From: Gymnothorax reevesii
Taxonomy: Eukaryota; Chordata; Actinopteri; Anguilliformes; Muraenidae
Assembly (NCBI GenBank): GCA_029721435.1
Contig: CM056580.1
Span: 27,460,367 to 27,524,366 of the forward strand
Direction: 5' to 3'
DNA: 64,000 nt
Shown here: in pieces, positions 13,067 through 25,421 of the stretch
How positions within the stretch are numbered: the stretch's first letter is position 1
Layout of the letters: each line of letters begins with the position of its first letter
The notes under the pieces: generated by a model
Database searches by the model: none
Told to the model about the DNA's origin: nothing
Seen by the model: only the letters and a program-made list of their open reading frames with translations
Translations under genes and position numbers: made by a program

Positions 13067-13577
13067 ATTGTGTGCCTGGCTCTGTGACTGGTGCTATTTC
13101 GTTCCTCACTGCTCTTATTTGTGGACTCTGAGCAAGAGAACTGACAAAAAGCAAAGGAATCTGCTCTGTAAGTACAGCTTTGTAAGATGATTCTGGCCTA
13201 GAAACTACTTCCTGTTGTGACGATTAGTTTACATATTGCTATGTTGCCTGATTCCTTAGGCTTACTCCGGGAATCACCCAGCACGATAATCATGATAGAT
13301 CAATGCAGTTGTGACAACATGTATGCTTGAGTTGAATATTCTCTATCATACTCCGTTTTGCATGGGATATTTCTTCATGTAAACACCCCTAATCAAGCTG
13401 ATCTATATTGCTTGTGACTTACTGATGGCCTCGCTAGTTAACCTGTGAACTTGCAAATTAATTGGTGTGTTGCGTCGGGATGATTGATCATGGAGGCTGT
13501 TATACTAGAGGTTCTTCTAAGTTCTTTTTTGTGTGACTATGCCAACATTAGAAATACCTGGCATAGTTAAAGGAGAG

Positions 13578-13581
<4 letters not shown>

Positions 13582-13609
<28 letters not shown>
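13582..13609. repeat. (GA)n microsatellite
   Basis: A perfect run of about 13 GA units. Confidence 0.9.
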
Positions 13610-15155
13610 TAAGAATGCTTTCAGAATGTTCTATTTAACAATTAAATATTCTGTTTTGAAATTTTTCTTCATATATTTGTGACTATACTCCTTAAAGGGC
13701 TCTTATTATTCTAGGCAATCAAATTCTAATGAAATGAGACAACAAAATTAGCCACAAGAGAAACCGTTTATTGCAGCTATATTGAAATTGTTAACCCTTA
13801 ATCCATGGACATCCACAAGGCTGGTTATAAGCAGTGTGGCTTGTCCATTTGTACCGTAATATTTAAAGTTATGATTCATGCTATGCACAGCAGGCTTTGT
13901 CCTTGATTAATATTAATCAGGGAAGGCTTGCTTCTTAACATTTGAACAAATGCTAAAGTGTTTAATTCATTCAGAAATGGACAGAAAGCAAGATCATTAT
14001 AAACTATACATAAAGATGATTTAAAAGCTGTGGGAAAAGTGCTTTGTGGTGAGATTGAATAAAGTATTGGTTCTTCAGGGCAATTCAATGCGTAGGACAC
14101 CCTGGTAAGTGTGTTTTTCCTTGCGGCAAAGCCAGTAGGCCCAATCATCACTGTGAGCAGTATGAAACGATTTTCACTTCTTACCATTATATTAAAGGTT
14201 TTAGAATTTAAAAATTACTTTTTTGATGATTTCAAGATATTTTTTATTATTTAATGTGCTGTCAGTTCAGGTTACTTTGGAGTCCCATTAAAATCAAATG
14301 TAAATATGTTGTAAATTTTGAGGTCAACAGAATAAATTTACAAAGCAACTCCTGCAGCTTTGTTGAAGTAAAAAAAAAATGTAAGAAAAGTAATCTCCTC
14401 ATAAAATTTTGATGTATTATTATCCTGTTTTATGATTGGTGTCCCTGTCTGACTCAGATTTCACATGGCACATACTCTACCGAATAACTGGTGAAAAAAA
14501 ATGTTCTGCTATGCGTGTCAAGGGGTGGACATCACTGTACTGAGTGCATTACTGACATGAAACATCATAATTTTTAATTGCATACATACATATAAAAGGA
14601 AATTTACTTTTTTATATCACTCACGAGACACTGTAAGTATATAGCAGATAGTTGGAGGTCATTAATGGCTTGATAACATATATTGCACAATGTAACATTT
14701 CAGAAATATAAAAAAGTTTATTTAACTGAATGAAAGTGATCACTGTTTACTAAGCAGTGCAAGATGGAAGTTTTGCGCTACGCAGAATTTTGAGAATTTG
14801 TGAGGAAAATGTTTAGCCATGTAAATGCTTAAAATTAATTAAAATCAGAGTGCTTGTTAGTGATGGAAAAAAAACTGGTCAGATTAAGAATTTATAGGTT
14901 TATAGAGAACCTCTGTTTCAACCCAAAATGCAATAGAACTAGCATATTTGTTTAGAATGGTAAAATATGGGTGTAATCCAGAAATTACATGATCATTGGT
15001 GAAAAATATATCACAAATGTTTCAAAAAAAAGATTTAAAGAAAAAATAATTGATGTTTAGTTGTTTCAATTTATCTGTCACCATTGTGGAAGTTCTTGAA
15101 AAATATTTTTCAGATAGTATGGCAATACTAACAACAACATTTTCAGTTATAGAAA
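13610..15155. other. AT-rich stretch, no recognised gene
   Basis: No exon-like or repeat structure could be supported. Short ORFs here have no recognisable content. Confidence 0.4.
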
Positions 15156-15157
15156 TG

Positions 15158-16590
15158 TACAATCCAATTTCCAAAAAATTTGAGAAATTGTGTAAAATGT
15201 AAATAAAAACTGCATGCAACGATTTTCAAATCATTTGAACTTTATTTGAAAATAGTACAAAGACAATATATCCAATGTTGAAACTAAGATATTTCGTTGT
15301 TTTTTGGAGAATGTGCGCTCATTCTGATTTTGCTGCCAGTGACACCTTTCAAAAAAGTCGGCACAAGGGCATGTTTTTACCACTGTATTGCATCACGTCT
15401 TCTTCAATCAATACTCTGTGTTTTTGAACTAAGGAGACAAATTGCTGTAAGGTTTGACAGCAATATGTTTTCCCATTCTAGCTTTATGTAGGATTTCAGA
15501 TGCTCAATACTTTGCAACCTCCTTTGTCATATTTTTCAATTCATACTGCACAATATTGTCAGTGGGTGACAGGTCTGGGCTGCAGGCAGGCCACTTTAGC
15601 ACCCAGACTCTTTTACGACAGAGCCATGTTGTTATAATGCATGGAGAGTATGGTATTTGGCGTGGTGTTGCTGAAAAGAGCTAAGCTCTCCTTAAAAAAG
15701 GCATCTGGGTGGCAGTAAATGTTGCACCAAAACCAGCATTTATCATTCATCATTAATGATGTCTTTACGGATGCGCATGTTACCCATGCCATGTGTACTA
15801 ATGCACCCCCATACTATCATGGATGCTTGGATTTTGAATTGTTTGCTGATAACAAGCTGGATGGTCCCTCTCCTGTTTAGCCTAGAGGATGTGACATCCA
15901 TTATTTACAAAAAGAATTTCACATTTTGAATAGTCAAACCACAGGGCAGTTTTTCACTTTGCCTCAGTACATTTTAAATGAGTTTGGGCCCAGAGAAGAA
16001 GGCAGTGTGCCAGGATCCTGTCTATAAATAGTTTAATCTCTACATGGTAGAGTTTTAACTTGTATTTGTGGATGCAGTGACAAACTGTGTTTGCTGACAA
16101 TGGTTTACAGAAATGTTCCTGGGTCCATTTTCACCACAGAATCCCATTTGTTCTTCATGGAGTGCCGCCTGTGGACCTGAAAATCCCAGCCATTCAGAGT
16201 TGGATTTGGGCTTGTCCCATGCATACGGAGATTTTTTTCCTGGATTCTCAGAACCTATAAATGATAAATCTCCAAATTATCTGTAATTTTAAGATGAAAA
16301 TGTTATTCTTAATTTGTTGAACTATTTCCCCATGCAGTCTTTCATAGAGTGGTGAAGCCCTCACCATATTTACTTATGAAAGACATTTTGTGCCCAATCA
16401 TGTTTCTGACCTGTTGCTAAATAATCTTATTAACTGTGAGTTCTGCCAGTTTCCCCATTTTTTTAGCATCATGCAACTTTTCCAGTCTATTATTGTCCCT
16501 TCCCAACTTTTTTAAAAGCATGTTGCCTTCATCAAATTCCAAATTTTTGGAAATAGGGTGATAAATTTAACTTGACATAAATTTTTACAA
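15158..16590 (-). mobile_element. decayed mariner/Tc1-superfamily element
   Basis: The left end reads GTACAATCCAATTTCC.. followed by TGTGTAAAATGTAAATAAAAAC, nearly the same as the terminal repeat of the better copy at 57443. The body lines up with that copy (GCCAGTGACACCTTTC, TGGGTGACAGGTCTGG, GCAGGCCACT). The right end is truncated or too diverged to see. The coding strand would be minus; no usable transposase remains. Confidence 0.75.
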
Positions 16591-16654
16591 ATAACTGTAG
16601 AGAGAACTTTTTTTTATGAATATATAAAAACTAAGCTCTATGAAAGAAATTAGG

Positions 16655-16725
16655 CTCAAGATAAGGTAAGATATACTTTATTGTCCACAAGGACAAATTT
16701 GTTTTGGGCATTAGTGAGATTTGAA
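16655..16725. repeat. short LINE/SINE-tail-like fragment
   Basis: The words AAGATATACTTTATTGTCC and ACAAGGACAAATTTGTTTTGG match the style of a common fish retroposon 3' tail. Only the tail is visible, so the family is not certain. Confidence 0.3.
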
Positions 16726-17854
16726 AGCTGTTCATCTTTAGACTACATGCATGGTGGAAGACAACACAACTGACAAAGTGCTTACAGCGCAGAAATAATA
16801 CTTATATAAAACCATACAGATCATTCGAAGATTCTTGAGTGACTGATTATAGCAGTAGTTTTGAAATATATGAGGGTTCTCTCGGATGCCGATCCTAAAT
16901 TTGTGGACTGCATTTTATTACTCTGAGTCAAAAGGAAAAAAAAAAACAGGAATTACACAATTATATTAATGGATTAATCTTATTCGTCAATCTCCTTAAA
17001 TTTCTTCTGCTGAAGTTTGCAGGAGGTGATGAAGGGGCCGGGAGTGCACTGCATGGAGATCAGACGTCCATTTCAGCAAACGTGAGCCAGCGTTGGGCAG
17101 GATTTGCATTTAGTACCTTCTTTCAAGCAATGTATCATCCTCAGAACAATGAAACTTTGGCAGGAGGTCAAATTAAAACTCAGTATTGTTAAAAGCTCAG
17201 AATACTAATTGAGCAACTAGACATTTTTGATATGTGCTAATATAACAATGTGAGCCACTCTTTGCACAATTTAACACAATAAATAACCTTTCCATTGTTT
17301 TTTGTGCTTGTCTGAGCCAATTACAAAAAAACTGTTAAAGGAAGTAACATTGCATTGTAAATTCAAGGACAGTCCTTTAAAACCATCTGCTTTCAGTCAA
17401 TATTGAAACAAGAAGGCATGAATCAAATTTGTAGGACTTCTTTGCCTGAACTCTGAATTGTATAATCACCAAGGTAATGACAATTTTGTATAGCTATTTT
17501 AAATGCAAATGTCTGTGCCCTGTCACCAAATGTGTAAGTTTCGTTGTCCAATAAAGTTTTTTTGATGTTTGATGGTTGTTTAATTATATAAGTGGTGGAT
17601 TTTCTACATCTTTGTTCATTGCAAAGGAGAAATGCATTTACCCCAACACGTGCACTATATAGCCCACCACAGACCCACACATACTTAGCAACACACACAG
17701 CTGTGTCCTACAGAACACATTTCCTTACATGCTCAGCCAAATGCTCTTACACTCTCGTGCCACATACACACGCACTCACACACTGTTTAAAAAAAAATAA
17801 AAATAAAAAAAAATAAATACACAAATGTAGACATGACCAAATGCACTTTCATCC

Positions 17855-17882
17855 AGACACACACACACACACACACACACAC
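17855..17882. repeat. (AC)n microsatellite
   Basis: About 14 AC units. Confidence 0.9.
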
Positions 17883-18331
17883 GTATACACAAATGTATAT
17901 ATGATTGATGACACGTGATTGGAGGATATAACACTGGTATGAATGGTCACATGGCCATTATTATAGCAAACATGCCATATTCATGCTCAGAAGTTTATTG
18001 TTCCTCATAGTCATTAAAAGAAACCAACAAAAATATTGTTTCACTCTCCATTAAAATATTCATCGCTCTTCAGCAGTATTTCGCAAGTAATTTCGTGAGC
18101 TTGAAACCTTCCTCTCCATCCCACTCTTGCCTCCTCTTTCTGCCTGTCTGTTTTTCTGTCTTTCTCTCTCTCTCTCTCTCACTGCCTGTGGCGTGGTCTG
18201 TGGTCTCTCTGTGGTCTCTTTGTTTCGGGGCAGAGCCGAGAACCTTGAAGTCGAAACATCGCTTTGGGTTCAGTTCATAAACTCATGTAGAGATAGCATC
18301 TCAGCGCACATAACACCCTTTCTTCCACCCC

Positions 18332-18352
18332 CCATCTCTCTCTCTCTCTCTC
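18332..18352. repeat. (CT)n microsatellite
   Basis: About 10 CT units; a similar run lies at 18160-18181. Leu/Ser-rich ORFs over both are artefacts of the repeat. Confidence 0.85.
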
Positions 18353-19704
18353 TCTTTTTCTCCTTCACCTTCATACATGCACACAAGCGCACACAGATAC
18401 ACAGAAATATACGAATACACTCATTGGATAGTGTTTTAACCATCGAGCTCTGCCATTAGTGTTCTATTTTAATAAATATCAAATTCACTCAAAATACGAT
18501 TTTGTCTATGTTTACGCATAATAGTGTTAATGTTCTCATTTTTGTGCTCGCAGGTAACGCTGTTGTTTTATAAACGTAACAGGATGCAATTGTCTTTTCA
18601 GGGAATGGAATATAAACACTGCAACTCCCACGTCTGAAAGTATCACCAACTTTCTTTCACTCACACATCCTGGGGACACGGGCCGTGGGCTCGAGTGCTT
18701 CTTCTGTTCCGGACAGGCATGTGAAGACAAAGTCCCGCGCATATATGTTTGCAGATTTACAATGACGTGCTTTCAAAAGCCTCAATGAATCAACTGTATT
18801 TCCAATTGTCCTCAGTTTCAGCAGTCAAGCAGAAAATAAGAGAGAGAAGTGTTTTTCTTTTGAATTCCTCTTGCCCACAGTGTGTAAATTGCATGTTATT
18901 CTCCTCAATGCTAACTTCCCTTAACCTCACTCACAGAACCTTATCCAGAGGCAGAGGGTCACTTCCATCTCTGTCTTACCTGCACTGCAAAGCTCTCATT
19001 TTGCATTTTCAAACTGCTGACCTCATGGTCTCCCACAGACCACAAAAAATGGTACTCGGCAGACCGAGCAACAACCAGTAAGGAACTTTCAATATTTCAT
19101 GTGGCAAACAGACCAGTCGTGTTTGATTCATGTCCTGAAATAATAGATTTTATTTCAAAATCATAGATATTGACAAACATTCATTCACTATCATTGCTAG
19201 GTTTATTCGCTCTGGTACACCAAACCATAATGAAAAACTATGCATTTTGACACAAATGCTATGAGTATTACAATTTTGCCCCAGCAAGATCACAATAATA
19301 AACCAAACCACACGTATACAAAGATATCTGTGCAAACATGTAAATATGTAAAATTATAAACAGGGTAGAATTGAATGCATCATTTACAGTAAATATTACA
19401 TAATGCATTATACTGATGCCTCAGCAATCATTCACAAAGATATCTTTGGCAGCCAGCAATTTAAAGCAAAAAGCAATGCGCTGATCAAGTGATCGAAGTA
19501 TAAGTTGAAGATACGATTTTCATTTCTGATTTGTGATCTTTTTCGTTCACATACACTGAGCAAAAAATACGGGGGATGCCACAATTATCTGATGTTTAGG
19601 CAGGGAGGATACTGAGTATCTAGTGTTATCAGTGGGACAGAGAATTTAGGCAGTCAATGAAAGGATTTAGAGGCAAGTAAAATATCACTCTGTATATGAT
19701 GACT

Positions 19705-19910
19705 ATGTAGAACAGGAATGTCCAATCTTAGCCATATAGGCCAGTGTGGTTGCTGGTTTTTCTGACAGCAATACACCTGACTCTACTAACCAGGGTCTTA
19801 AGTGAATCCCCGGTCAGTTAATTAGTGAAATCAGGTGTTATAGCCTTGCGTTGTTACAAAAACCTGCAACTACGCACCCATCATGGATAAGACTGTACAC
19901 CCCAGATGTA
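19705..19910. repeat. short interspersed repeat (MITE-like)
   Basis: The segment starts near TGTCCAATCTTAGCCATATA, has AATTAGTGAAATCAGGTG in the middle and CCTGCAACTACGCACCCA near the end, a word pattern familiar from abundant teleost non-autonomous elements. Family and borders are uncertain. Confidence 0.35.
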
Positions 19911-19922
19911 TAATAAGATTTT

Positions 19923-21408
19923 TTTACAACTCCAAATCAGTAAAAGTATGGAAAGAATGATGAAATAAAATGAAAACTGAAAGCAGTGGTTTGTAAACAA
20001 TCTTTGACCTGTATTACTTCAAAAACAATACAACAGCATACTATTTGGTAGTTGACCACATGAATTTCAATTAGGTCTCTAAATAAACCTGTATTTCATT
20101 TTTTATTCTTGCAACATATTTATAAAAAGTTGGGAAAGTATTTACAACTTTGTAATGTTGCCATTCCTTTTCGCAACACTTCATAAACATTTAGCAAATT
20201 ATTAAAATACTCAGGTGTAATTTTGTCTCATTCTTCCTGTAAACAAATCTTAAGGTGTGCTCAGAACGAGGTCTTTGTTGTCGCTTCCTGCTTTTCAAAA
20301 TGTTCTACGCGATCTTTACAGGGGACAAGTCAGTACTGCAGGCAGGCCAGACCAGCATCCGCACTCTCTCTTTGCTCAACCGCACCTTTGTAATGCCCGT
20401 GGAATTGGGTTTTGTGTTGTTTTTGTTAAAATGTGCATGGGCATCCTTGAAAAAAAATGTGGTCTTAAAGGCAGCAAATGTTGTTCCAAAGTCTCACTTT
20501 TCAATACAAATTGTGCCTTCACCAAAGTGCAGGTCATCCTTGCTGAGGGCACTGATACAACTAAATACCATAACAGAGCATAACTTCTGGACTTGTTGCT
20601 GATAACAGTTTAGAAACTTCTCTTTTTCTTTGGTCCAGGGGAAACGCTGTCCATTTCTTCCAAAAAAAAAACAAAAAACCCAGAAATATCGATTTGTCTG
20701 ACCATGATACATTTTGCCTTATGATTGTGAATCACAGATGCCTTAGAGCCTTAAGAAATCGACAATGACTCTGGACACTGTTTGCATAAGGCTTCCTTCG
20801 GGCACAGAAAAGTTTTAACTGGTATTTGTGGATTTTGACAAAGGTTTCCCAAAGTAATCCTGACTCCAAGTGAATAAATCACTGATCAATAAATGATGGT
20901 TTTTGATCCACTGCCATCTGAGTGCACCCTGGGTCTTTATGCAAAGAAATTCCTCCAGCCGTCTTGGATCTTTTAATCATGCTATGCACCTTAATGGATG
21001 AAATATCCAAATGCCCTCCTGTCTTTTTTTGCGGAACACTATTTTTTTACCATTTTTAAACCACTCCTGAAGGACTAGGCCTTTCCAGGATGCTGCTTTC
21101 GGGCTAAATCATGATTACAATCACCTGCTGACAGCGGATGTTTCAAAGTACTTCATAATCTGAATTTTGAGCGCATTACTAGTCCTTAATTGCCCCCAAC
21201 TCTTAATGGAGCATGTGGCAGGCCTGCATGGCAGGAATGAATGTATGTTTACAAATTAAATGACGTTGATCAGACACAATATTTAAAAAAAAAACTAGAA
21301 TTAATTCACTCTGCAATGAAATACAAGTCAAAGTAAACTTAGAAATCACTGCTTTTGTTTTTATGTGCATCGTTCATACCATTCCAACTTTTTCTGAGTT
21401 GGGGTAAT
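19923..21408 (-). mobile_element. decayed mariner-like element, family B
   Basis: The left end TTACAACTCCAAATCAG pairs with the right end, which reads TTACCCCAACTCAGAAAAAG on the minus strand. The interior matches the copy at 55272-56471 (GGTCT..TTGTTGTCG, ACTGCAGGCAGGCCA). It is about 1.49 kb, full-size for the superfamily, but the transposase is broken by stops in all frames. Confidence 0.7.
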
Positions 21409-21929
21409 AGTTTGTCCAATTGTATTTGTTTGATCAAGACCCAGATAAAGCATAAAAATAGCCATGATTCCCACACAGATCACTAAGTATGCCCGTGAAT
21501 AGTATCATTAAAAGTGGCAGCCAGAGTTGTAACCTCATATTTAATTTCAAATCCATTGCATAGGAGTACAAAGCCAAAAACAACAAGATTGTGGCCCCAG
21601 ACTTTGTATGAGCAAACTATTTATGCTCTTGATCCTTTTTACACTAATGTTTTGGAAAACCATGGTGGGTAAATCACATGATTGTATTTAACACAAACCA
21701 GTCCAGATTGTGCCGAGGTGTGCAATATCAGTATAATGTGTACAAAGTCCAAGTTAAAAGGGAGTGTATCAGTGAGCTGCAGAATCACGAACAGCCAGAC
21801 AGGTGAGTCATCTGCAAAAAATAACGACATATGTCAAACAATAATAAGCGGATATTTATATGATCTAGCACAAGGTTGAAATATCTTAATCAGACAAGGC
21901 CACTGTGCCAGCAGATTTTTTGTTACACA

Positions 21930-24900
21930 ACCACGTCTCTAAAAAAGTTGGGATGCCGTGTATAATGTAAATAAAGACAGAATGTAACAATTAGCAAATC
22001 ATTTCAACTCTATATTTAATTGAAAACCATACAAAGACACAAGCATGTCACACCTGCAGTTGTTACGGGTGTCGCACACCCACACTTTTACAGAATCATG
22101 ATTCCATCCCCCTCACTTTTTCCCTGAGATAGTCATTGATGAAATTAAACTAAAATCAGTTTTTTAAAAAAGTACTTTCGCAAATGAGTTTCCCACAAGT
22201 AAACACCTAGTAGTCATGTTAAATAGATTGAATGGCCATCCAGCCGATCAGCGCCATTTGGTCAACAAACCCAGCCATTGCAGAGTAAACAGTCGAAGTA
22301 AGCCATTACTAGAAATGCAGCATCAGTCACTCTGTGGCTGTGATAACAGATTAGGAGCAGAAAATGGCTAATTATCTTGTTAGTAATGTAGCTAACATTT
22401 TCTTTTGTGAATGTGTCTTGCTGTGTCATGTGTCAGCTAACATTTGTTGTTGAACCGTAAGAGACAATATTCCAACTAGGCTGTTCACATGGCTATCGAA
22501 AATGAATACGGCACAAATATTCCATTTTACACAAAGCCGTGCATACTCCGATCAGAATAGCATTTTTCAAAGTTTTCCAAAGCAGCGGACTTGTTTGAGT
22601 GTGCGACCACAGCCTCCCTCTTTGATTCATTTAACCTCCTTTGTGAAATGGTCGGTGTTGAGATATTTGCACATATCCAAAAACCTGTTCATATTAAAGT
22701 CTCTCATAATATTTATAATATTGATAATATTGACCGCCCCTCACACATACTTTCACCTACTTGTAGGAAATTCAATAGGGATCTAGTCTGGATCAGTGGC
22801 AATCCCTGTACTGAATTTGGGGTGAATCTGGCCATTAGTTTTGCTGCTAGAGTGTTCATAAACAAACACACGAACAAATACAGAGACAAACTGAACCGAA
22901 AACAATACCACTTCCCTCACCCTTCGTGTGGGGCAGGGTAATAACGTAACTCAAATGAAAATCTGAGATTTTTGTGAATATTTTGAGTGAAAGCCATAAG
23001 AATAAATAGCAAAGACATTTTTTTTCATAGAATGTTTTGCTCATATTCCCTAAGGGTGCCAATGATTTCTGAGGGACTCTACATGTCCAAAGAACTCTCT
23101 GAAAACCAAAATAATGTTGGCCTATCCCACTTCTTAATTAGAAAGCTACATTCAGAGAAAGGCCTAATTCTGAATATCCGAAAGGAATATGCAGTTTACA
23201 TGACTCCTATCAAATTTTCAGTGTTATCAGATTCAGAATAATTGTAGAAAATCTGTGTGCATGTTATCGCATTCATTGTTCTAAATGGATATTGCATTTT
23301 TTGTTATGCAAGATACATGGAAATATGCAAGGAAAGGAAAAGACAGAAGAAGATTGATCCCTTTTTCAAGTCGAGTAGTCGAATAAGAAGAGTTACAGTA
23401 GCGTGGCCTTGCGGGGTCTTTGCTCTGGAAGGAGACAGAAAGCTAGCATCCAGTCTGCCCATTGACACTGGTTTTGAGTGATGGGTATGGTGCAGTTGGA
23501 CAACAGCTCAGTTTTCATTGTGTTCTGTACCATGGGTGAAATTTCAAAAACAGAATTTTTTGAAAATACGCTAAAAAGTCTGAATTCGCTGCTCAGTGCT
23601 ATGGTCTGTGAACGTTGGTGGATACACTATCTTGGGGGTGAAGGGAGTGGTGCTACAAGACACATTCTGAGCTCAATAGTACTTGTATAACGCGAAGAAG
23701 CTAAAGTAGGAATGAGTGGCTTCATTTTGACTTGGCATTTTGTGGAGACTGGAATGGGGGCCGAAGGCGGGGGTTGCGGTGCTAACATCCGACACTAAGA
23801 ACGCCCACACTTTTAAAATCGCTGCTCCACCCTTGCAAAGACAACATATCAGATGCAGATACTGAGATTTTTAAATATATGCTCACTTTGAATTTGATGT
23901 CAGTGACACGTTTCAAAAAAGTAGGAAGGGGAGCATGTTTACCTCTGTAGTGCATCACGTATTTTTACAACACTCTGCAAGCATTTGGCAACTGAAGAGA
24001 CCAATTGCTGTAGTTTTGAAACCAAATGTTTTCTGATTCTAACTCGATCAGAGATGTCAGCTGCTCATCACTTTGCGACCTCCCTTTTCATCATTTTACC
24101 TTCATAATCGACCAAATATTTTCAGTTGGTGTCAAGCCTGGATTCTAGGCTGGCCGGTTTAGCACCTGGACTCTTCGACCACACAGCCGTGTCGTTGGGA
24201 TATGTATAGAATGTGGTTTTTTTGTCTTGCTGAACTAAGCAAGGCCTCCCCTGAAAAAGACATCTGGATGGCAGTATACGTTGCTCAAAAACCTGCACAT
24301 ATCGTTCTGCATTTATGGTGTCTTCACAGAGTTACTCATGCCATTTGGCACCAGATGCTGGTTTTTGGAATGTGTGCTGATAACAAGCCAGATGGTCGCT
24401 TTTCTCTTCAGCCTGGAGGAAGTACGATTCATGATCCCCAAGAAAAATTTCACATTTTGATTGGTCAGACCACTGGACAGTTTTCCACTTCCCCTTGGCC
24501 GATTTTAAATGAGCTGGTGACAAGAGAAGGCATCAGCATTTCTAGATCTTGTTAATATATTGTTTTGTCTTCACATGATAGAGTTTCAACTTGCATTTGT
24601 AGATGCAGTGACAAACTGTATTCACTGACAGTGGTTTAGAGAACTCCTGAGCCCATGCAGTGATTTCCTTAACCAAACCCTGATTAAATGCAGTGCCGCC
24701 TGAGGGCCTGAGGATCACACCCATTCAATACTGGTTTTCAGCCCTGTCCCTTGTGTCCAAAGATTCCTCCTGATTCTATTAATCTTTTAATTATATTGCG
24801 TACTGCAGATAATTAATTCCCCAAATTCTTTGCAATTTTATGTAGAGAAACATTATTCTTAAATTGTTGAAGTATTTGCCCACACGGTCTTTCTAAGAGC

Positions 24901-25290
24901 AGTGAGGTCCTCACCATCTTTACTTCTGAAAGACTCAGCCCCTCTAAGATGCTTTTTTAAAATTCCCAATCATGTTACTGACTTGTAACCAAATAAATTA
25001 ATTAGCTGTGAGATGTTCCATCAGGTGTATGTATGTCGCATCATACAACTTTACCAGCCTTTTTTTGCCCCCGTCCTGACTTTTTTGATGTTGCTGGCAT
25101 CAAATTCCACATGAGCGAAAATTTCTCAAAAACAAGAAATTTTCTCAGTTTCCACATTTGACGTGATATATTTTTCAACTATTTTCAATTAAATATAGGG
25201 TTAAAATGATTTGCAAATCATTGTATTCTGTTTTGATTTATATTTTACACAGTGTCCCAACTTTTTTGAATATTGCACTGTAATCCAACA
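21930..25290 (-). mobile_element. mariner/Tc1-superfamily relic carrying a nested insertion (copy 1)
   Basis: The left end reads CTCTAAAAAAGTTGGGATGC then TGTAAATAAAGACAGAATG; the right end reads TTTACACAGTGTCCCAACTT near 25250, an inverted match. Interior words (GATGTCAGTGACACGTTTC, GCTGGCCGGTTTAGCACC) match the same family as 15158 and 57443. The repeat in copy 2 ends near 28752. The transposase is not readable. Confidence 0.75.
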
Positions 25291-25421
25291 ATTATGATTC
25301 AACTATGTAATCATGGTCTTCAATCAAGACATTGATATGTTAAAACGACTGCCAAAGCACTGGGGTCAAACAAAACCAGCACTCAAACTAACCTCTTTTG
25401 GATTAGTTTGGACGTACAGAC
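21960..25421. repeat. 3.46 kb tandem duplication, copy 1
   Basis: The stretch from GTATAATGTAAATAAAGAC to TTGGACGTACAGA is repeated head-to-tail at once, with period 3462 bp. By eye I count roughly 20-25 single-base or one-base indel differences between copies, about 99% identity. The left edge falls inside the terminal repeat of a mariner-like element. The same short ORFs appear in both copies and none is gene-like. Confidence 0.95.
22040..23835. mobile_element. 1.8 kb hAT-like insertion inside the relic (copy 1)
   Basis: The mariner sequence is interrupted between two copies of CAAAGACA (22032-22039 and 23836-23843), an 8-bp target-site duplication typical of hAT elements. The insert begins CAAGCATGTCACACC and its other end, read in reverse, begins CAAGGGTGGAGCAGC, so only a short imperfect terminal repeat is left. 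No protein was recognised in its ORFs. Confidence 0.65.

Larger units (their letters stand above)
16730..19700. other. non-coding stretch with microsatellites, no recognised gene
   Basis: It contains an AC run (17855-17882), CT runs (18160-18181 and 18332-18352) and A-rich tracts. ORFs here translate low-complexity sequence and are not supported as genes. Confidence 0.5.

Noticed and set aside
22502..22941. Overlapping ORFs (94 and 116 codons), repeated at 25964-26403
   Set aside because: They lie inside the hAT-like insertion, overlap in two frames and show no recognisable domain. Their conservation between copies only reflects the recent duplication.
24202..24555. ORF of 117 codons, longer (145) in the second copy
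   Set aside because: It runs antisense through the mariner relic; the length difference comes from single-base changes. It is not a gene.
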